This document shows positions 1-8,042 of a stretch of 64,000 nt of DNA, piece by piece. Location: contig CAKRNA010000001.1 of NCBI GenBank assembly GCA_934365195.1, positions 62,001 through 126,000 of the forward strand, written 5' to 3'. Below the pieces are notes generated by a model. The model had not been told where the DNA came from, made no database searches, and was given only the letters and a program-made list of their open reading frames with translations. Positions within the stretch are counted from its first letter, which is position 1; each line of letters begins with the position of its first letter. The DNA comes from an uncultured Clostridia bacterium (lineage in GTDB: Bacteria; Bacillota; Clostridia; Christensenellales; CAAEEZ01). The position numbers and the translations under genes are program-made.

Positions 1-605
1 AAACCTTCTACAACGAAGTCCACCGCTTTTAGACCTACCGAGTAACTTACTATTGAGTACAAACCGATTCTAAAATCGCCCATTACAAGACTTGCTACTA
101 AGTACATAACGGCGTTGTACATCATAACGAATTGTCCAACGGTAATGCCAAGTCTTTTGGAGAATAACACCGCCGTAACCTCTATGCCGTCGATTGCACC
201 GCCACCTTTAATGGTAAGACCACTACCGATACCTGACACCAAGCCGCCGAAAACTGCGCACAAGAAGATATCCTTGCCTAAGGATTCGTACACGAAAATA
301 TCCACCTTAAAATAGGTGTAAATAAACGTCATAAGTGCGTAACTTGCTATCGCCGTGAGCGACTTGAAAATAAAGGATTTTCCCATCCTTTTAAAACCGA
401 GTATGAAAAACGGTAAGTTGATAAATACGATAAATATACTTGCACTTACCTTAGTTACGTGCGATAAAAATAGCGACAAACCCGATATTCCGCCGTCAAT
501 TACCGAGGAAGGCAATAAAAACAGCGCAACACCAGTCGCATTTACACTACCTGCTATTATTAGCATTAGAACGGCTAATACCGGATTATTGGACAACTTT
601 TTCAT
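1..605 (-). CDS. YitT-type membrane protein (partial)
   Basis: This is the N-terminal part of an integral membrane protein; the 3' end lies outside the window. The minus strand reads from an ATG at 603-605, about 7 bases after an AAGGAG ribosome binding site, and stays open to base 1 (about 201 codons). The protein is hydrophobic, with several membrane segments separated by the glycine-rich stretches IDGGISG (about residues 28-34) and KGGGAIDGIE (about residues 111-120). Those glycine motifs and the repeated hairpin layout are typical of the YitT (DUF161/DUF2179) family, whose function is unknown. The C-terminal soluble domain, if present, would be outside the window. Confidence 0.75.
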   Translation of the reverse strand, partial: MKKLSNNPVLAVLMLIIAGSVNATGVALFLLPSSVIDGGISGLSLFLSHVTKVSASIFIVFINLPFFILGFKRMGKSFIFKSLTAIASYALMTFIYTYFKVDIFVYESLGKDIFLCAVFGGLVSGIGSGLTIKGGGAIDGIEVTAVLFSKRLGITVGQFVMMYNAVMYLVASLVMGDFRIGLYSIVSYSVGLKAVDFVVEG

Positions 606-796
606 TTCTTTCTCCTTTTTTCTATCCTAACACGGCATTTATAAATCCGTCAAATCACTTTTTAAAATTTTTACAAAAATTTTTTACAAAATTAAATTTG
701 GATAAATATTTTTTTTAATACTGTATAAATATACTGTCTCACCTCGAAAAATATTTATTTTTTATATTTTTTCGCTCAAATATTTTAATTTAAATA

Positions 797-824
797 GAAA
801 AAAAGGACGGCGCACCGTCCTTTT
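797..824 (-). terminator. Terminator of the transhydrogenase operon
   Basis: A perfect 10-bp inverted repeat (801-810 with 815-824) has a 4-base loop. On the minus strand it is followed by a run of T. It sits about 20 bases downstream of the pntB stop codon. Confidence 0.85.
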
Positions 825-843
825 CCCAAAGAGAGATAAAAGA

Positions 844-1314
844 TTATATTTTAGCAATCAATTTGCTTAAGGTTTCACTTGCATCACCAAGAAGCAAGGT
901 AACTTTTTCAGAGTCGCTATATAGTGGGTTATCCACTCCTGCGTAGCCCGGTTTTAAGTCGTAGTTGCAGATGATTACGTACTTAGCCTTGTCTACGTTA
1001 AGCACAGGCATACCGTAAATAGGCGTACCCTCTGCCTCACGAGCCGCAGGGTTTATTACGTCGTTTGCGCCCACTACGATTACTACGTCCGCATTACCAA
1101 AATCGTCGTTAATATCGTCCATTTGGTATAGGTCCTCATAGTCTACGTCAGCCTCGCAAAGCAATACGTTCATGTGCCCCGGCATACGTCCTGCAACAGG
1201 GTGGATAGCGTATTTAACCTTAATACCCTCGCTGGTCAATTTATCGGCAAGTTGCTTTACAAGGTGTTGTGCTTGCGCAAGCGCCATACCGTAACCGGGA
1301 ACGATTATCACTTC
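844..1314 (-). repeat. dIII repeat copy 3 (C-terminal)
   Basis: This segment encodes the third NADP-binding domain of PntB (from about residue 685). It is nearly identical in DNA to the copies at about 1430-1875 and 1980-2427 over roughly 400 bases. It diverges at its C-terminal end, which keeps a GDA motif as in ordinary PntB proteins, so this is probably the ancestral copy. Confidence 0.9.
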
Positions 1315-3366
1315 TTTTGCCGCTTTTAGCCTATCTTCAGGGCTAATTTCAGCCTTTGTTTCCTCTTTTTTTACCTCTTCCGCCTCTTCTACAGGTGCTG
1401 AACTGTTAAGCCCGTTTAGTAGGTCTTGCAAGGTATCGCTAGCATTTCCAAGCCTTAAAGACACGCCCTCTGCCTTTGAGTAAAGCGGATTATCTACACC
1501 CGCATAGCCCGGCTTTAAGTCGTAGTTGCAGATAATTACGTACTTAGCCTTATCTACGTTAAGCACAGGCATACCGTAAATAGGCGTACCCTCTGCCTCA
1601 CGAGCCGCAGGGTTTATTACGTCGTTTGCGCCCACTACGATTACTACGTCGGCATTACCAAAGTCGTCGTTAATATCGTCCATTTGGTATAGGTCTTCGT
1701 AGTCTACGTCAGCCTCGCAAAGCAATACGTTCATGTGTCCCGGCATACGTCCTGCAACAGGGTGTATAGCGTATTTAACCTTAATACCATCGCCGGTCAG
1801 TTTATCGGCAAGTTGCTTTACAAGGTGCTGTGCCTGAGCAAGCGCCATACCGTAACCGGGAACTATGATAACTTCCTTTGCTTTCTTCAAAATATCCACG
1901 TCGGAAACGGCTTTCGTTTCTGTTTTAGCCTCTTTCTTAGGCTCGGCGGTAACGTTATCCATCTCGCCGATTAGTTGTTGCAACGTATCGGTTGCATTAC
2001 CTAATCTTAAAGATACGCCCTCTGCCTTTGAATAAAGCGGATTATCTACACCCGCATAGCCCGGCTTTAAGTCGTAGTTACAGATAATTACGTGTTTTGC
2101 CTTGTCAACGTTAAGTACAGGCATACCGTAAATAGGCGTACCCTCTGCCTCACGAGCCGCAGGGTTTATTACGTCGTTTGCGCCCACTACGATTACTACG
2201 TCCGCATTACCAAAGTCGTCGTTAATATCGTCCATTTGGTATAGGTCCTCGTAGTCTACGTCTGCCTCGCAAAGCAATACGTTCATATGCCCCGGCATAC
2301 GTCCTGCAACAGGGTGAATAGCGTATTTAACCTTTACGCCCTTAGCGGTCAGTTTATCGGCAAGTTGCTTTACAAGGTGTTGCGCTTGCGCAAGCGCCAT
2401 ACCGTAACCGGGAACGATTATCACTTCTTTTGCCTCATTAAGTAGTTCGCCGTCGGTCTTTGCCTTTTCGGTAACTACAGGCTCTTCTTTTGGCTCTTCC
2501 TTTACAGGTGCAGCCTCAGGCTTGTGAGGAGCGGTAGGCTTAGCAGCCTTTCCAAACAAGATGCCCGACAATTTTCTATTCATTGATTTGCACATAATTT
2601 GAGTAAGTAGTAGTCCCGATGCGCCAACGATACCACCAACCGCAACAAGCAAGTAATCGCCGATTGCAATACCTGCAATACCTGCAGCAACACCGCTTAG
2701 CGAGTTAAGTAGCGAGATAACAACGGGCATATCAGCACCGCCTACTCTTATTGCAAATAGTATTCCAAACAAAGTACTTACCACTAGGCATAAAATCATT
2801 GATGCGTACGCAGGAATAACGTTAAAGAACGCACTCATAATTATCGAACCTAAGGTAAGAAGTAAAGTAATGATACTTAGCGCTTGGTGACCTTTGATAA
2901 CCACAGCCTTTTGAGGTAAAATCTTGTGAAGTTTACCGGCAGCAATCAAACTTCCGATAAAGGTGATTTCGCCAACTGCCAAAGCAAGCGCAGCCGTAAC
3001 CATAACGAACTCGTTGATAACGTAGCCTTCCGCTGCGATACCTAACATAGTTATCATAGCAACCAAAGCAGACGCAAGACCGCCAACGCCGTTGAACAAA
3101 GCAACAAGTTGTGGCATTTGTATCATCTTTACTTTATAAGCCCAAATAATACCTATAACTCCGCCTATAATCATGCACGGATATAGTACCCATTTGTCAA
3201 AAATTTCGTATTGAACTAGCGTAAGGATAATTGCTAGTAGCATACATACAGCACTAAAAGCGTTGCCCGCAACCGAGGTTTTTACCTTACTCATTAGGTA
3301 AATGCCTACAAGTACGCCAACTGCAAGTAGTGCAACTAATACGTAATACGTGGTAGGGTTAAGCAT
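844..3366 (-). CDS. pntB: Transhydrogenase beta subunit with three dIII domains
   Basis: This is the beta subunit of the proton-translocating NAD(P) transhydrogenase, which couples hydride transfer between NAD(H) and NADP(H) to proton movement. Residues 1 to about 270 form the membrane domain dII with multiple hydrophobic helices. The C-terminal nucleotide domain dIII then appears three times, starting near residues 314, 498 and 685. Each copy carries GYGMALAQAQ, IHPVAGRMPGHMNVLLCEA, the acidic MDDINDDF block, GANDVINPAA and GYAGVDNPLY. The copies are joined by Glu/Lys/Pro-rich linkers of about 30 residues. The product is 840 residues against about 460 in the family. The start is the ATG at 3364-3366, which follows a purine-rich GGGGGG site and overlaps the stop of the preceding subunit by 8 bases; an upstream non-ATG start is less likely. 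Family assignment is firm; how the extra domains work is unknown. Confidence 0.96.
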   Translation of the reverse strand: MLNPTTYYVLVALLAVGVLVGIYLMSKVKTSVAGNAFSAVCMLLAIILTLVQYEIFDKWVLYPCMIIGGVIGIIWAYKVKMIQMPQLVALFNGVGGLASALVAMITMLGIAAEGYVINEFVMVTAALALAVGEITFIGSLIAAGKLHKILPQKAVVIKGHQALSIITLLLTLGSIIMSAFFNVIPAYASMILCLVVSTLFGILFAIRVGGADMPVVISLLNSLSGVAAGIAGIAIGDYLLVAVGGIVGASGLLLTQIMCKSMNRKLSGILFGKAAKPTAPHKPEAAPVKEEPKEEPVVTEKAKTDGELLNEAKEVIIVPGYGMALAQAQHLVKQLADKLTAKGVKVKYAIHPVAGRMPGHMNVLLCEADVDYEDLYQMDDINDDFGNADVVIVVGANDVINPAAREAEGTPIYGMPVLNVDKAKHVIICNYDLKPGYAGVDNPLYSKAEGVSLRLGNATDTLQQLIGEMDNVTAEPKKEAKTETKAVSDVDILKKAKEVIIVPGYGMALAQAQHLVKQLADKLTGDGIKVKYAIHPVAGRMPGHMNVLLCEADVDYEDLYQMDDINDDFGNADVVIVVGANDVINPAAREAEGTPIYGMPVLNVDKAKYVIICNYDLKPGYAGVDNPLYSKAEGVSLRLGNASDTLQDLLNGLNSSAPVEEAEEVKKEETKAEISPEDRLKAAKEVIIVPGYGMALAQAQHLVKQLADKLTSEGIKVKYAIHPVAGRMPGHMNVLLCEADVDYEDLYQMDDINDDFGNADVVIVVGANDVINPAAREAEGTPIYGMPVLNVDKAKYVIICNYDLKPGYAGVDNPLYSDSEKVTLLLGDASETLSKLIAKI
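1430..1875 (-). repeat. dIII repeat copy 2
   Basis: This is the middle copy (from about residue 498). It shares with copy 1 the ending SKAEGVSLRLGNA, which differs from copy 3. Copies 1 and 2 may therefore descend from one another. Confidence 0.9.
1980..2427 (-). repeat. dIII repeat copy 1
   Basis: This is the first copy after the membrane domain (from about residue 314). It differs from copies 2 and 3 by only a few residues, for example His for Tyr in the AKHVIICN stretch and TAKGVKV at the start of the core. Confidence 0.9.
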
Positions 3367-3688
3367 CTTTCTTGCCCCCCTTCTTCTTGTTGAACATACG
3401 TAGCATACGGTGGGTAACACCAAATCCGCCAACTACGTTAATCATAGCAAGTACTATTGCAATACCGCCTAAAATTTGTCCTATAACGTTAAGGCTAAGG
3501 GTTTTGCAAACCACAGCAGCAGCCGTTGCGGACAATGCGCCAAGTATAGTTACGCCGCTTAGAGCATTCATACCGCTCATCAAAGGCGTATGCAGTAAAC
3601 TAGGCACTTTATTTATTACAAAATAGCCAACGATAGCGCTTACAACGAATATAACCACACTAATCAAAGGCGCAACCCATTCTTGCAT
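3359..3688 (-). CDS. pntAB: Transhydrogenase alpha subunit, membrane part
   Basis: This 109-residue protein is the second half of a split alpha subunit and supplies the alpha-side transmembrane helices of the proton channel domain dII. It has about three hydrophobic helices (WVAPLISVVIFVVSAIVGYF, the segment around GVTILGALSATAAAVV, and GQILGGIAIVLAMINVVGGF) and a basic C-terminus. The ATG at 3686-3688 follows AAAAGGAGAAAATT, a clear ribosome binding site; an upstream in-frame extension lacks one. It lies between pntAA and pntB, which is the usual order of three-gene transhydrogenase operons, and its last bases overlap the pntB start. Confidence 0.93.
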   Translation of the reverse strand: MQEWVAPLISVVIFVVSAIVGYFVINKVPSLLHTPLMSGMNALSGVTILGALSATAAAVVCKTLSLNVIGQILGGIAIVLAMINVVGGFGVTHRMLRMFNKKKGGKKDA

Positions 3689-3762
3689 AATTTTCTCCTT
3701 TTTATGATTATGTTGGGAACAATATCCCAACATAACCAAAATTTTAATATTTGAACTTGTTT

Positions 3763-4920
3763 TTATAGTCCCATTGCCTCTTTAGCACCTTCGTGAACGA
3801 TTTTCTCGCCGTCGGTAACTAAAATCTTTCTGCAAATTTCGTCCTCTAAATCAAGGGCAATCTTGCCATCGTGGTTTAGATATTTAACTAGGTTGTAAAT
3901 ATTATGAGCAAACATCCAAGTAGAAGAAGTCGGAAGCATACCCGGGATATTCTTGATACCTTGAATCATAACGCCGTGCTTTCTCTCCTTAATGCCGGGG
4001 CTGGTGATAGTACAGTTACCGCCTTGGTCGATAGCGATATCAACGATAACAGAACCCGGTCTCATATTTTGAACCATATCCTCGGTAATAAGTTGAGGAG
4101 CAATCTTGCCCGGAACAAGAGCGCTTAAAAATACGATATCGGCATCTTCAACGGCTGCTCTGATATTCTCTCTTTCTTTCAAAATCCACTCGTCAGGTAA
4201 TTTGTTAGCATATCCGCCCTCGCCAACTGCTATTTCAGCAGGAACGCCGGTAGGAACTATCTTTGCGCCAAGGCTTACTGCGTTTTCTTCAGCAGCAGGT
4301 CTAATATCAACGGCAGATACTTTTGCGCCTAGTGCTTTTGCGGTTGCGATTGCTCTTAGTCCTGCAACACCTGTACCTATAACAAGTACGTTTGCAGGCT
4401 TAATCATACCAACTGCGCAAGAGATAAGAGGCATAAATTTAGGTAAGTCGTCAACACCCATAATCATACCTTTGTAACCTGCACAAGAACTCATGCTTGA
4501 CAAAGCGTCCATATTTTGAGCCCTAGAAATTCTAGGAACGCCGTCAAGAGTAAGACCGATAACGCCGTTTTTAGCCATTTTCTTAACCATCTCGTGATTT
4601 ACAGGAGATGCAGGGTGAATAAAGGTGATGATATATTGACCTTTATGCATCATATCAACTTCGTCTTTGTCGTAAGTTTCGTTGTGTAGAGGCTCTTTAA
4701 CCTTTAAAATAACTTCAGCGTCGTCAAACAATTTTTGAACGTCGTCGTACATTTTTGCGCCTGCTTTAGCGTAATCTTCGTCGTGATAGAAAGCGCCAAG
4801 TCCTGCACCTTTTTCAAACAAAACGGTATGGCCGTCGTCTACTAATTTCTTAACTGTCTCAGGTATTGCTGCAACACGATACTCACCGTGCATAATTTCC
4901 TTAGGGATACCAATAATCAT
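3763..4920 (-). CDS. pntAA: Transhydrogenase alpha subunit, NAD(H)-binding part
   Basis: This is domain dI of the transhydrogenase, the soluble NAD(H)-binding subunit (385 residues, normal for split alpha subunits). The N-terminus MIIGIPKE is shared with alanine dehydrogenase, but RAQNMDALSS (about residues 136-145) is diagnostic of PntA. The Rossmann motif VIGTGVAG (about residues 180-187) ends in an aspartate (VDIRP), consistent with NAD(H) rather than NADP(H). The start follows AGGAGGAAAAAATT. It is the first pnt gene and has a regulator 48 bases upstream. Confidence is high because the two membrane partners follow directly. Confidence 0.95.
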   Translation of the reverse strand: MIIGIPKEIMHGEYRVAAIPETVKKLVDDGHTVLFEKGAGLGAFYHDEDYAKAGAKMYDDVQKLFDDAEVILKVKEPLHNETYDKDEVDMMHKGQYIITFIHPASPVNHEMVKKMAKNGVIGLTLDGVPRISRAQNMDALSSMSSCAGYKGMIMGVDDLPKFMPLISCAVGMIKPANVLVIGTGVAGLRAIATAKALGAKVSAVDIRPAAEENAVSLGAKIVPTGVPAEIAVGEGGYANKLPDEWILKERENIRAAVEDADIVFLSALVPGKIAPQLITEDMVQNMRPGSVIVDIAIDQGGNCTITSPGIKERKHGVMIQGIKNIPGMLPTSSTWMFAHNIYNLVKYLNHDGKIALDLEDEICRKILVTDGEKIVHEGAKEAMGL

Positions 4921-4968
4921 AATTTTTTCCTCCTATATCTTACAATTATTATTTTTTATTTTACCGCA

Positions 4969-5418
4969 TTATAATAATACGGAATATTCGTTTTTAACGG
5001 TAGATAGCACTATCATAGTGGTCGTTTTAGAAACGCCCTCAATCGCCTTAATCTTATTTAGGATTTTTTCAAGGCTCTCGGTTGAGTTTGTGCATATCTT
5101 AATCAAAAAGTCGTAGTTACCTGCTAGATAGTGGCACTCTAATACGTCGTTATTGCTTTTAACTTTGCTAATAAAGTTCTCGGTGTACTTAGGGTGATCC
5201 AACGTAACTTGCATCAAAGCGGTAACGTCCCTGCCGATCTTATTCTTATCGAACACAACCGTGTACTTTTGAATAAGTTCGTTTGCCTCTAATTTTTTAA
5301 TTCTCTCGATAACCGCCGATACCGATAATCCGACTTTCTCGCTTATCACCGACGCATTTTCTCTGGAATTTTCTCTTAAACAATTTAGTATCTTTACGTT
5401 AATCTCATCTAATTCCAT
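4969..5418 (-). CDS. Lrp/AsnC family transcriptional regulator
   Basis: This 149-residue protein has an N-terminal winged helix-turn-helix (about residues 1-60, including LDEINVKILNCLREN and SAVIERIKKLE) and a C-terminal RAM-type ligand-binding domain. Both are the standard Lrp/AsnC layout and length. Proteins of this family bind amino acids or related small molecules and control nearby genes. It lies 48 bases upstream of pntAA on the same strand with no clear terminator between, so it is probably co-transcribed with the transhydrogenase and may regulate it. The ligand cannot be read from sequence. Confidence 0.9.
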   Translation of the reverse strand: MELDEINVKILNCLRENSRENASVISEKVGLSVSAVIERIKKLEANELIQKYTVVFDKNKIGRDVTALMQVTLDHPKYTENFISKVKSNNDVLECHYLAGNYDFLIKICTNSTESLEKILNKIKAIEGVSKTTTMIVLSTVKNEYSVLL

Positions 5419-5438
5419 AACATCTACCTCTTACCTAT

Positions 5439-5467
5439 AATATATATTAAATTTTCACGCTTGTAAA
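5439..5467 (-). promoter_or_regulatory. Candidate promoter of the lrp-pnt operon
   Basis: On the minus strand a TTTACA box (5462-5467) is separated by 17 bases from TATATT (5439-5444). It lies just upstream of the regulator gene. The boxes are imperfect, so the call is moderate. Confidence 0.5.
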
Positions 5468-5947
5468 TACTGATTTTTTACATTTTACAAAAAAAGTTTA
5501 AGTGCTTTTTTAAAAAACGAAAAATATTATGGTGTTTTTGAAAAAACACGCTAAATTTTGCCAAAATGACGATTTGTTAATTTTTTATCTTTAAAAAAGC
5601 CTCAAAAATTGCTATTTTAAGTGGTTTTTAAGGCTTGCAAGCCCCGTTTTTAAGGAATTTTTTTAAAAAAAATTTCGATTTTTTTAATAAAATACCTTAT
5701 TAGTACAGTTTTAAGAGGCAAAATAGCCGTTTTTCACCACTTTTTATTAAAAACTACTTTTATAGGGCTTTTTAGTAGGTCTAATTTTCTGTTGTTTTTT
5801 AAAAATTTTTGCCTTACTTTCCGCCTAATAAAAACCTATTAAATTGCCCCGTAAATTATAACTTAAATTCGATATTATTTTGCCGCTATATCACCCTAAT
5901 TTTTGCTACCAAACCGCCCTTTTTTTAGCCGCTAAACCGCCCGCAAA
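5468..5947. other. Gene-free AT-rich stretch
   Basis: No gene or recognisable RNA was seen in about 480 bases between two minus-strand transcription units. The DNA is rich in A and T runs and contains the short palindrome GGCTTGCAAGCC near 5632-5643. It reads as ordinary spacer DNA. Confidence 0.5.
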
Positions 5948-5977
5948 ATAAAAAAAGACCGAACAAAAAGTTCGGTC
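5948..5977 (-). terminator. Terminator of the 6064-9598 operon
   Basis: GACCGAAC (5957-5964) and GTTCGGTC (5970-5977) form a perfect 8-bp stem with a 5-base loop. On the minus strand it is followed by a T-run. It lies about 85 bases beyond the end of the phosphoribosyltransferase gene. Confidence 0.85.
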
Positions 5978-6063
5978 AATAAAATATCTAAATTAAATTA
6001 CTTTGTAATAACTCTTGCATTAGGCTAGTTAGGTAATACCTTTAAAGCCTGACGCTACACGAA

Positions 6064-6600
6064 TTATTTAAAGAACAAAGGCAATTTTTCCAAATATTTA
6101 ATATCGTTTCTTTCAGCAGCGTCACCCTCGGCAAGAACAGCCATTTTGCCAACGATGGTAGCGTTAGTGTGCTTAATTAGTTCTTCAAGTGCGTTTAGTG
6201 ACTCACCCGTTGAGATAACGTCGTCCACGATAAGCACTCTTTTGCCGTCAAGCCTATTAGCGTCAAGTTCGTCGATAAATAACGATTGTACTTTCGAGGT
6301 GGTGATGGATTTAACCTTTACCTCGATAGGATTAGTCATATATAATTTTGCAGATTTTCTTGCCAAAATATAATTTTTGCCCTCTTGTTTTGCCATTTCG
6401 TACGCTAGCGGAATACCTTTTGACTCTGCCGTCAAAATAATATCGTGCTCCGGTGCGATTTTAAGCAGTTCTTCTGCGCATCTTACGGTTAGTTCCACGT
6501 CGGAAAACATAACGAATGCGGCAATATCAAGATGTTCGTTTACTTCGCAAATAGGTAATTCTCTGGTTAGCCCTGCGATTTGCATAGTGTAAGTTTTCAT
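6064..6600 (-). CDS. Adenine/xanthine-type phosphoribosyltransferase
   Basis: The product (178 residues) is a type I phosphoribosyltransferase that would join a purine base to PRPP in nucleotide salvage. The PRPP-binding motif VLIVDDVISTGES lies near residues 122-134, and LTAESKGIPLA plus ARKSAKLYM match the flexible-loop and base-side regions of adenine and xanthine enzymes. The base specificity cannot be fixed by eye. The start at 6598-6600 has a GGAGG site five to six bases upstream; an upstream extension is not supported. It is the last gene of a minus-strand run with an M20 peptidase and two membrane proteins. No purine riboswitch was seen in front of it. Confidence 0.85.
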   Translation of the reverse strand: MKTYTMQIAGLTRELPICEVNEHLDIAAFVMFSDVELTVRCAEELLKIAPEHDIILTAESKGIPLAYEMAKQEGKNYILARKSAKLYMTNPIEVKVKSITTSKVQSLFIDELDANRLDGKRVLIVDDVISTGESLNALEELIKHTNATIVGKMAVLAEGDAAERNDIKYLEKLPLFFK

Positions 6601-6651
6601 ATAATCCTCCAAAATCGTCAAGTAAATATATGTTATATATATACTATAATA

Positions 6652-8028
6652 CTATTTATTATTATAAGCAACGATAAATTCACGATAAAATCTTACTGCA
6701 TCGTAAATTGACTTAGCGTGTATCCTCTCGTTAGGGTGATGGAAAGTTTTGAACTCCTCGCTATCGATGTAGATAGGAGCGTACCTTAGTACAGCATCAG
6801 CCTTACCGATAAAGTGTCTTGCATCGGTTCCGCCAAACAAAGCAAACGGTGCGGTTACAACGTCGTTGAATACTCTGTTGTTGATTTCCTTAACGTAATT
6901 GAACGCATCGGTACCGATAGGCTCGGCAGCAGGCGTAGGCCTCTCGCTTACCACTTCGATGGTTAGGTCGAACTTTTCAGCAATTTTTCTAATATCTTCA
7001 ATGCACTCTTTCTCGTCAACAAAAGGAGTGTACATTAGGTTTACAAGCGTTGCGTTCTCGCCAACTTCCAAATTCTTAGTGTACTCGTCCTTAGGGTAAG
7101 TAAAACTTACGGTTGCGCCTATCATAGCGGTAGCCTCTTGAGATGCAAGTGGCAAAACTTTAAGTAGCAAGCCCTTAAATACGTTCATATTGCAGAACAA
7201 ATATTTCAAGCCAAACGGCATATAAGGTGCTAAGGTCGTGAACATTTCGGTAACGATAGGCGGGAAGTCCCTAGTGCCTATTTTTGCCTTGCTAAGCGCT
7301 TTGGTAAAGTCCGCAAGCCTAATTGCAGGCGCTTTTTTCTTAGGAATAGAGTTTGCCCTTACCAAGATATGAGTGCTAGCCCTCTCGCTTAAAGCAATCA
7401 TGGCGTATCTACCCTTCATACCGGGCATAACGCCGTCCATTATTGCGCCACCCTCGTCAAGAACGATAGCAGGCACGATGCCCTCCTTTTCGAAGTCCTT
7501 TACCATATCAGGTACGTCGTCGCCGCCTAATTCCTCCCTACTGGAAGATAGGATATACACGTCTTGCTCCGGCACAAAGCCCTCTTTAATAAGGCTGTCC
7601 ATAGCCTCAAGTTCGGCAGATAAAGGACCTTTGGTATCAACAGTACCTCTACCCCAAATAATGCCGTCCTTTACCTCGCCTGAGAACGCATCTTTATCCC
7701 ACTTGCCTTTATCGGGAACTACGTCTAGGTGGCTCATAAGAACTAGCGGCTTTTTGTGGTCGGTCTTGCCGGGCCATCTTATCATCATACCGCCGTTGTA
7801 GTCTTTAAGTTCGCAAACTTTGGCGATATTAGTAAACCTATTTAGCACGTAATCGTGCATTTTGTACATATTGTCAAGATAAGTGTTTTCCTCGGTGGAA
7901 ATGGTTTTGATTTGCACCATTTCGCTAAGGTTTTGGTCTATCCTCTTTGTATCTGGAACGTAATTATCCACCATCGGTTTTACGTTTTTTTCGGGTTTTT
8001 TCGTAAGTAAAGTCTTAATTAAAAGCAT
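6652..8028 (-). CDS. M20 family metallopeptidase
   Basis: This 458-residue protein is a zinc-dependent peptidase or amidohydrolase of the M20 family, close to the PM20D1/carboxypeptidase type. Visible motifs are MSHLDVVP (metal-binding His and Asp), GRGTVDTKG (bridging Asp), SSREELGG (catalytic Glu pair) and FGGTDARHF near the C-terminus. The N-terminus lacks a convincing signal peptide, so a cytoplasmic location is likely. AGGAGAGGGAA precedes the start. It is followed by the phosphoribosyltransferase and preceded by a membrane pair, which suggests that it acts on an imported peptide or acylated amino acid. A paralogue lies at 30111-31574. Confidence 0.92.
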   Translation of the reverse strand: MLLIKTLLTKKPEKNVKPMVDNYVPDTKRIDQNLSEMVQIKTISTEENTYLDNMYKMHDYVLNRFTNIAKVCELKDYNGGMMIRWPGKTDHKKPLVLMSHLDVVPDKGKWDKDAFSGEVKDGIIWGRGTVDTKGPLSAELEAMDSLIKEGFVPEQDVYILSSSREELGGDDVPDMVKDFEKEGIVPAIVLDEGGAIMDGVMPGMKGRYAMIALSERASTHILVRANSIPKKKAPAIRLADFTKALSKAKIGTRDFPPIVTEMFTTLAPYMPFGLKYLFCNMNVFKGLLLKVLPLASQEATAMIGATVSFTYPKDEYTKNLEVGENATLVNLMYTPFVDEKECIEDIRKIAEKFDLTIEVVSERPTPAAEPIGTDAFNYVKEINNRVFNDVVTAPFALFGGTDARHFIGKADAVLRYAPIYIDSEEFKTFHHPNERIHAKSIYDAVRFYREFIVAYNNK

Positions 8029-8042
8029 TTCCCTCTCCTAGT

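Noticed and set aside
1735..1974. Plus-strand ORF inside pntB
   Set aside because: It is antisense to the repeated dIII domains, has no ribosome binding site and its sequence is explained by the gene on the other strand.
3763..4920. Alanine dehydrogenase
   Set aside because: The N-terminus is shared with that enzyme, but RAQNMDALSS and the two following transhydrogenase genes identify PntA.
5990..6060. Nested inverted repeat (AGGCT...AGGT...ACCT...AGCCT) next to the phosphoribosyltransferase stop
   Set aside because: The stems are only 4-5 bp, with no T-run, and there is a better terminator 40 bases on. It may be chance.
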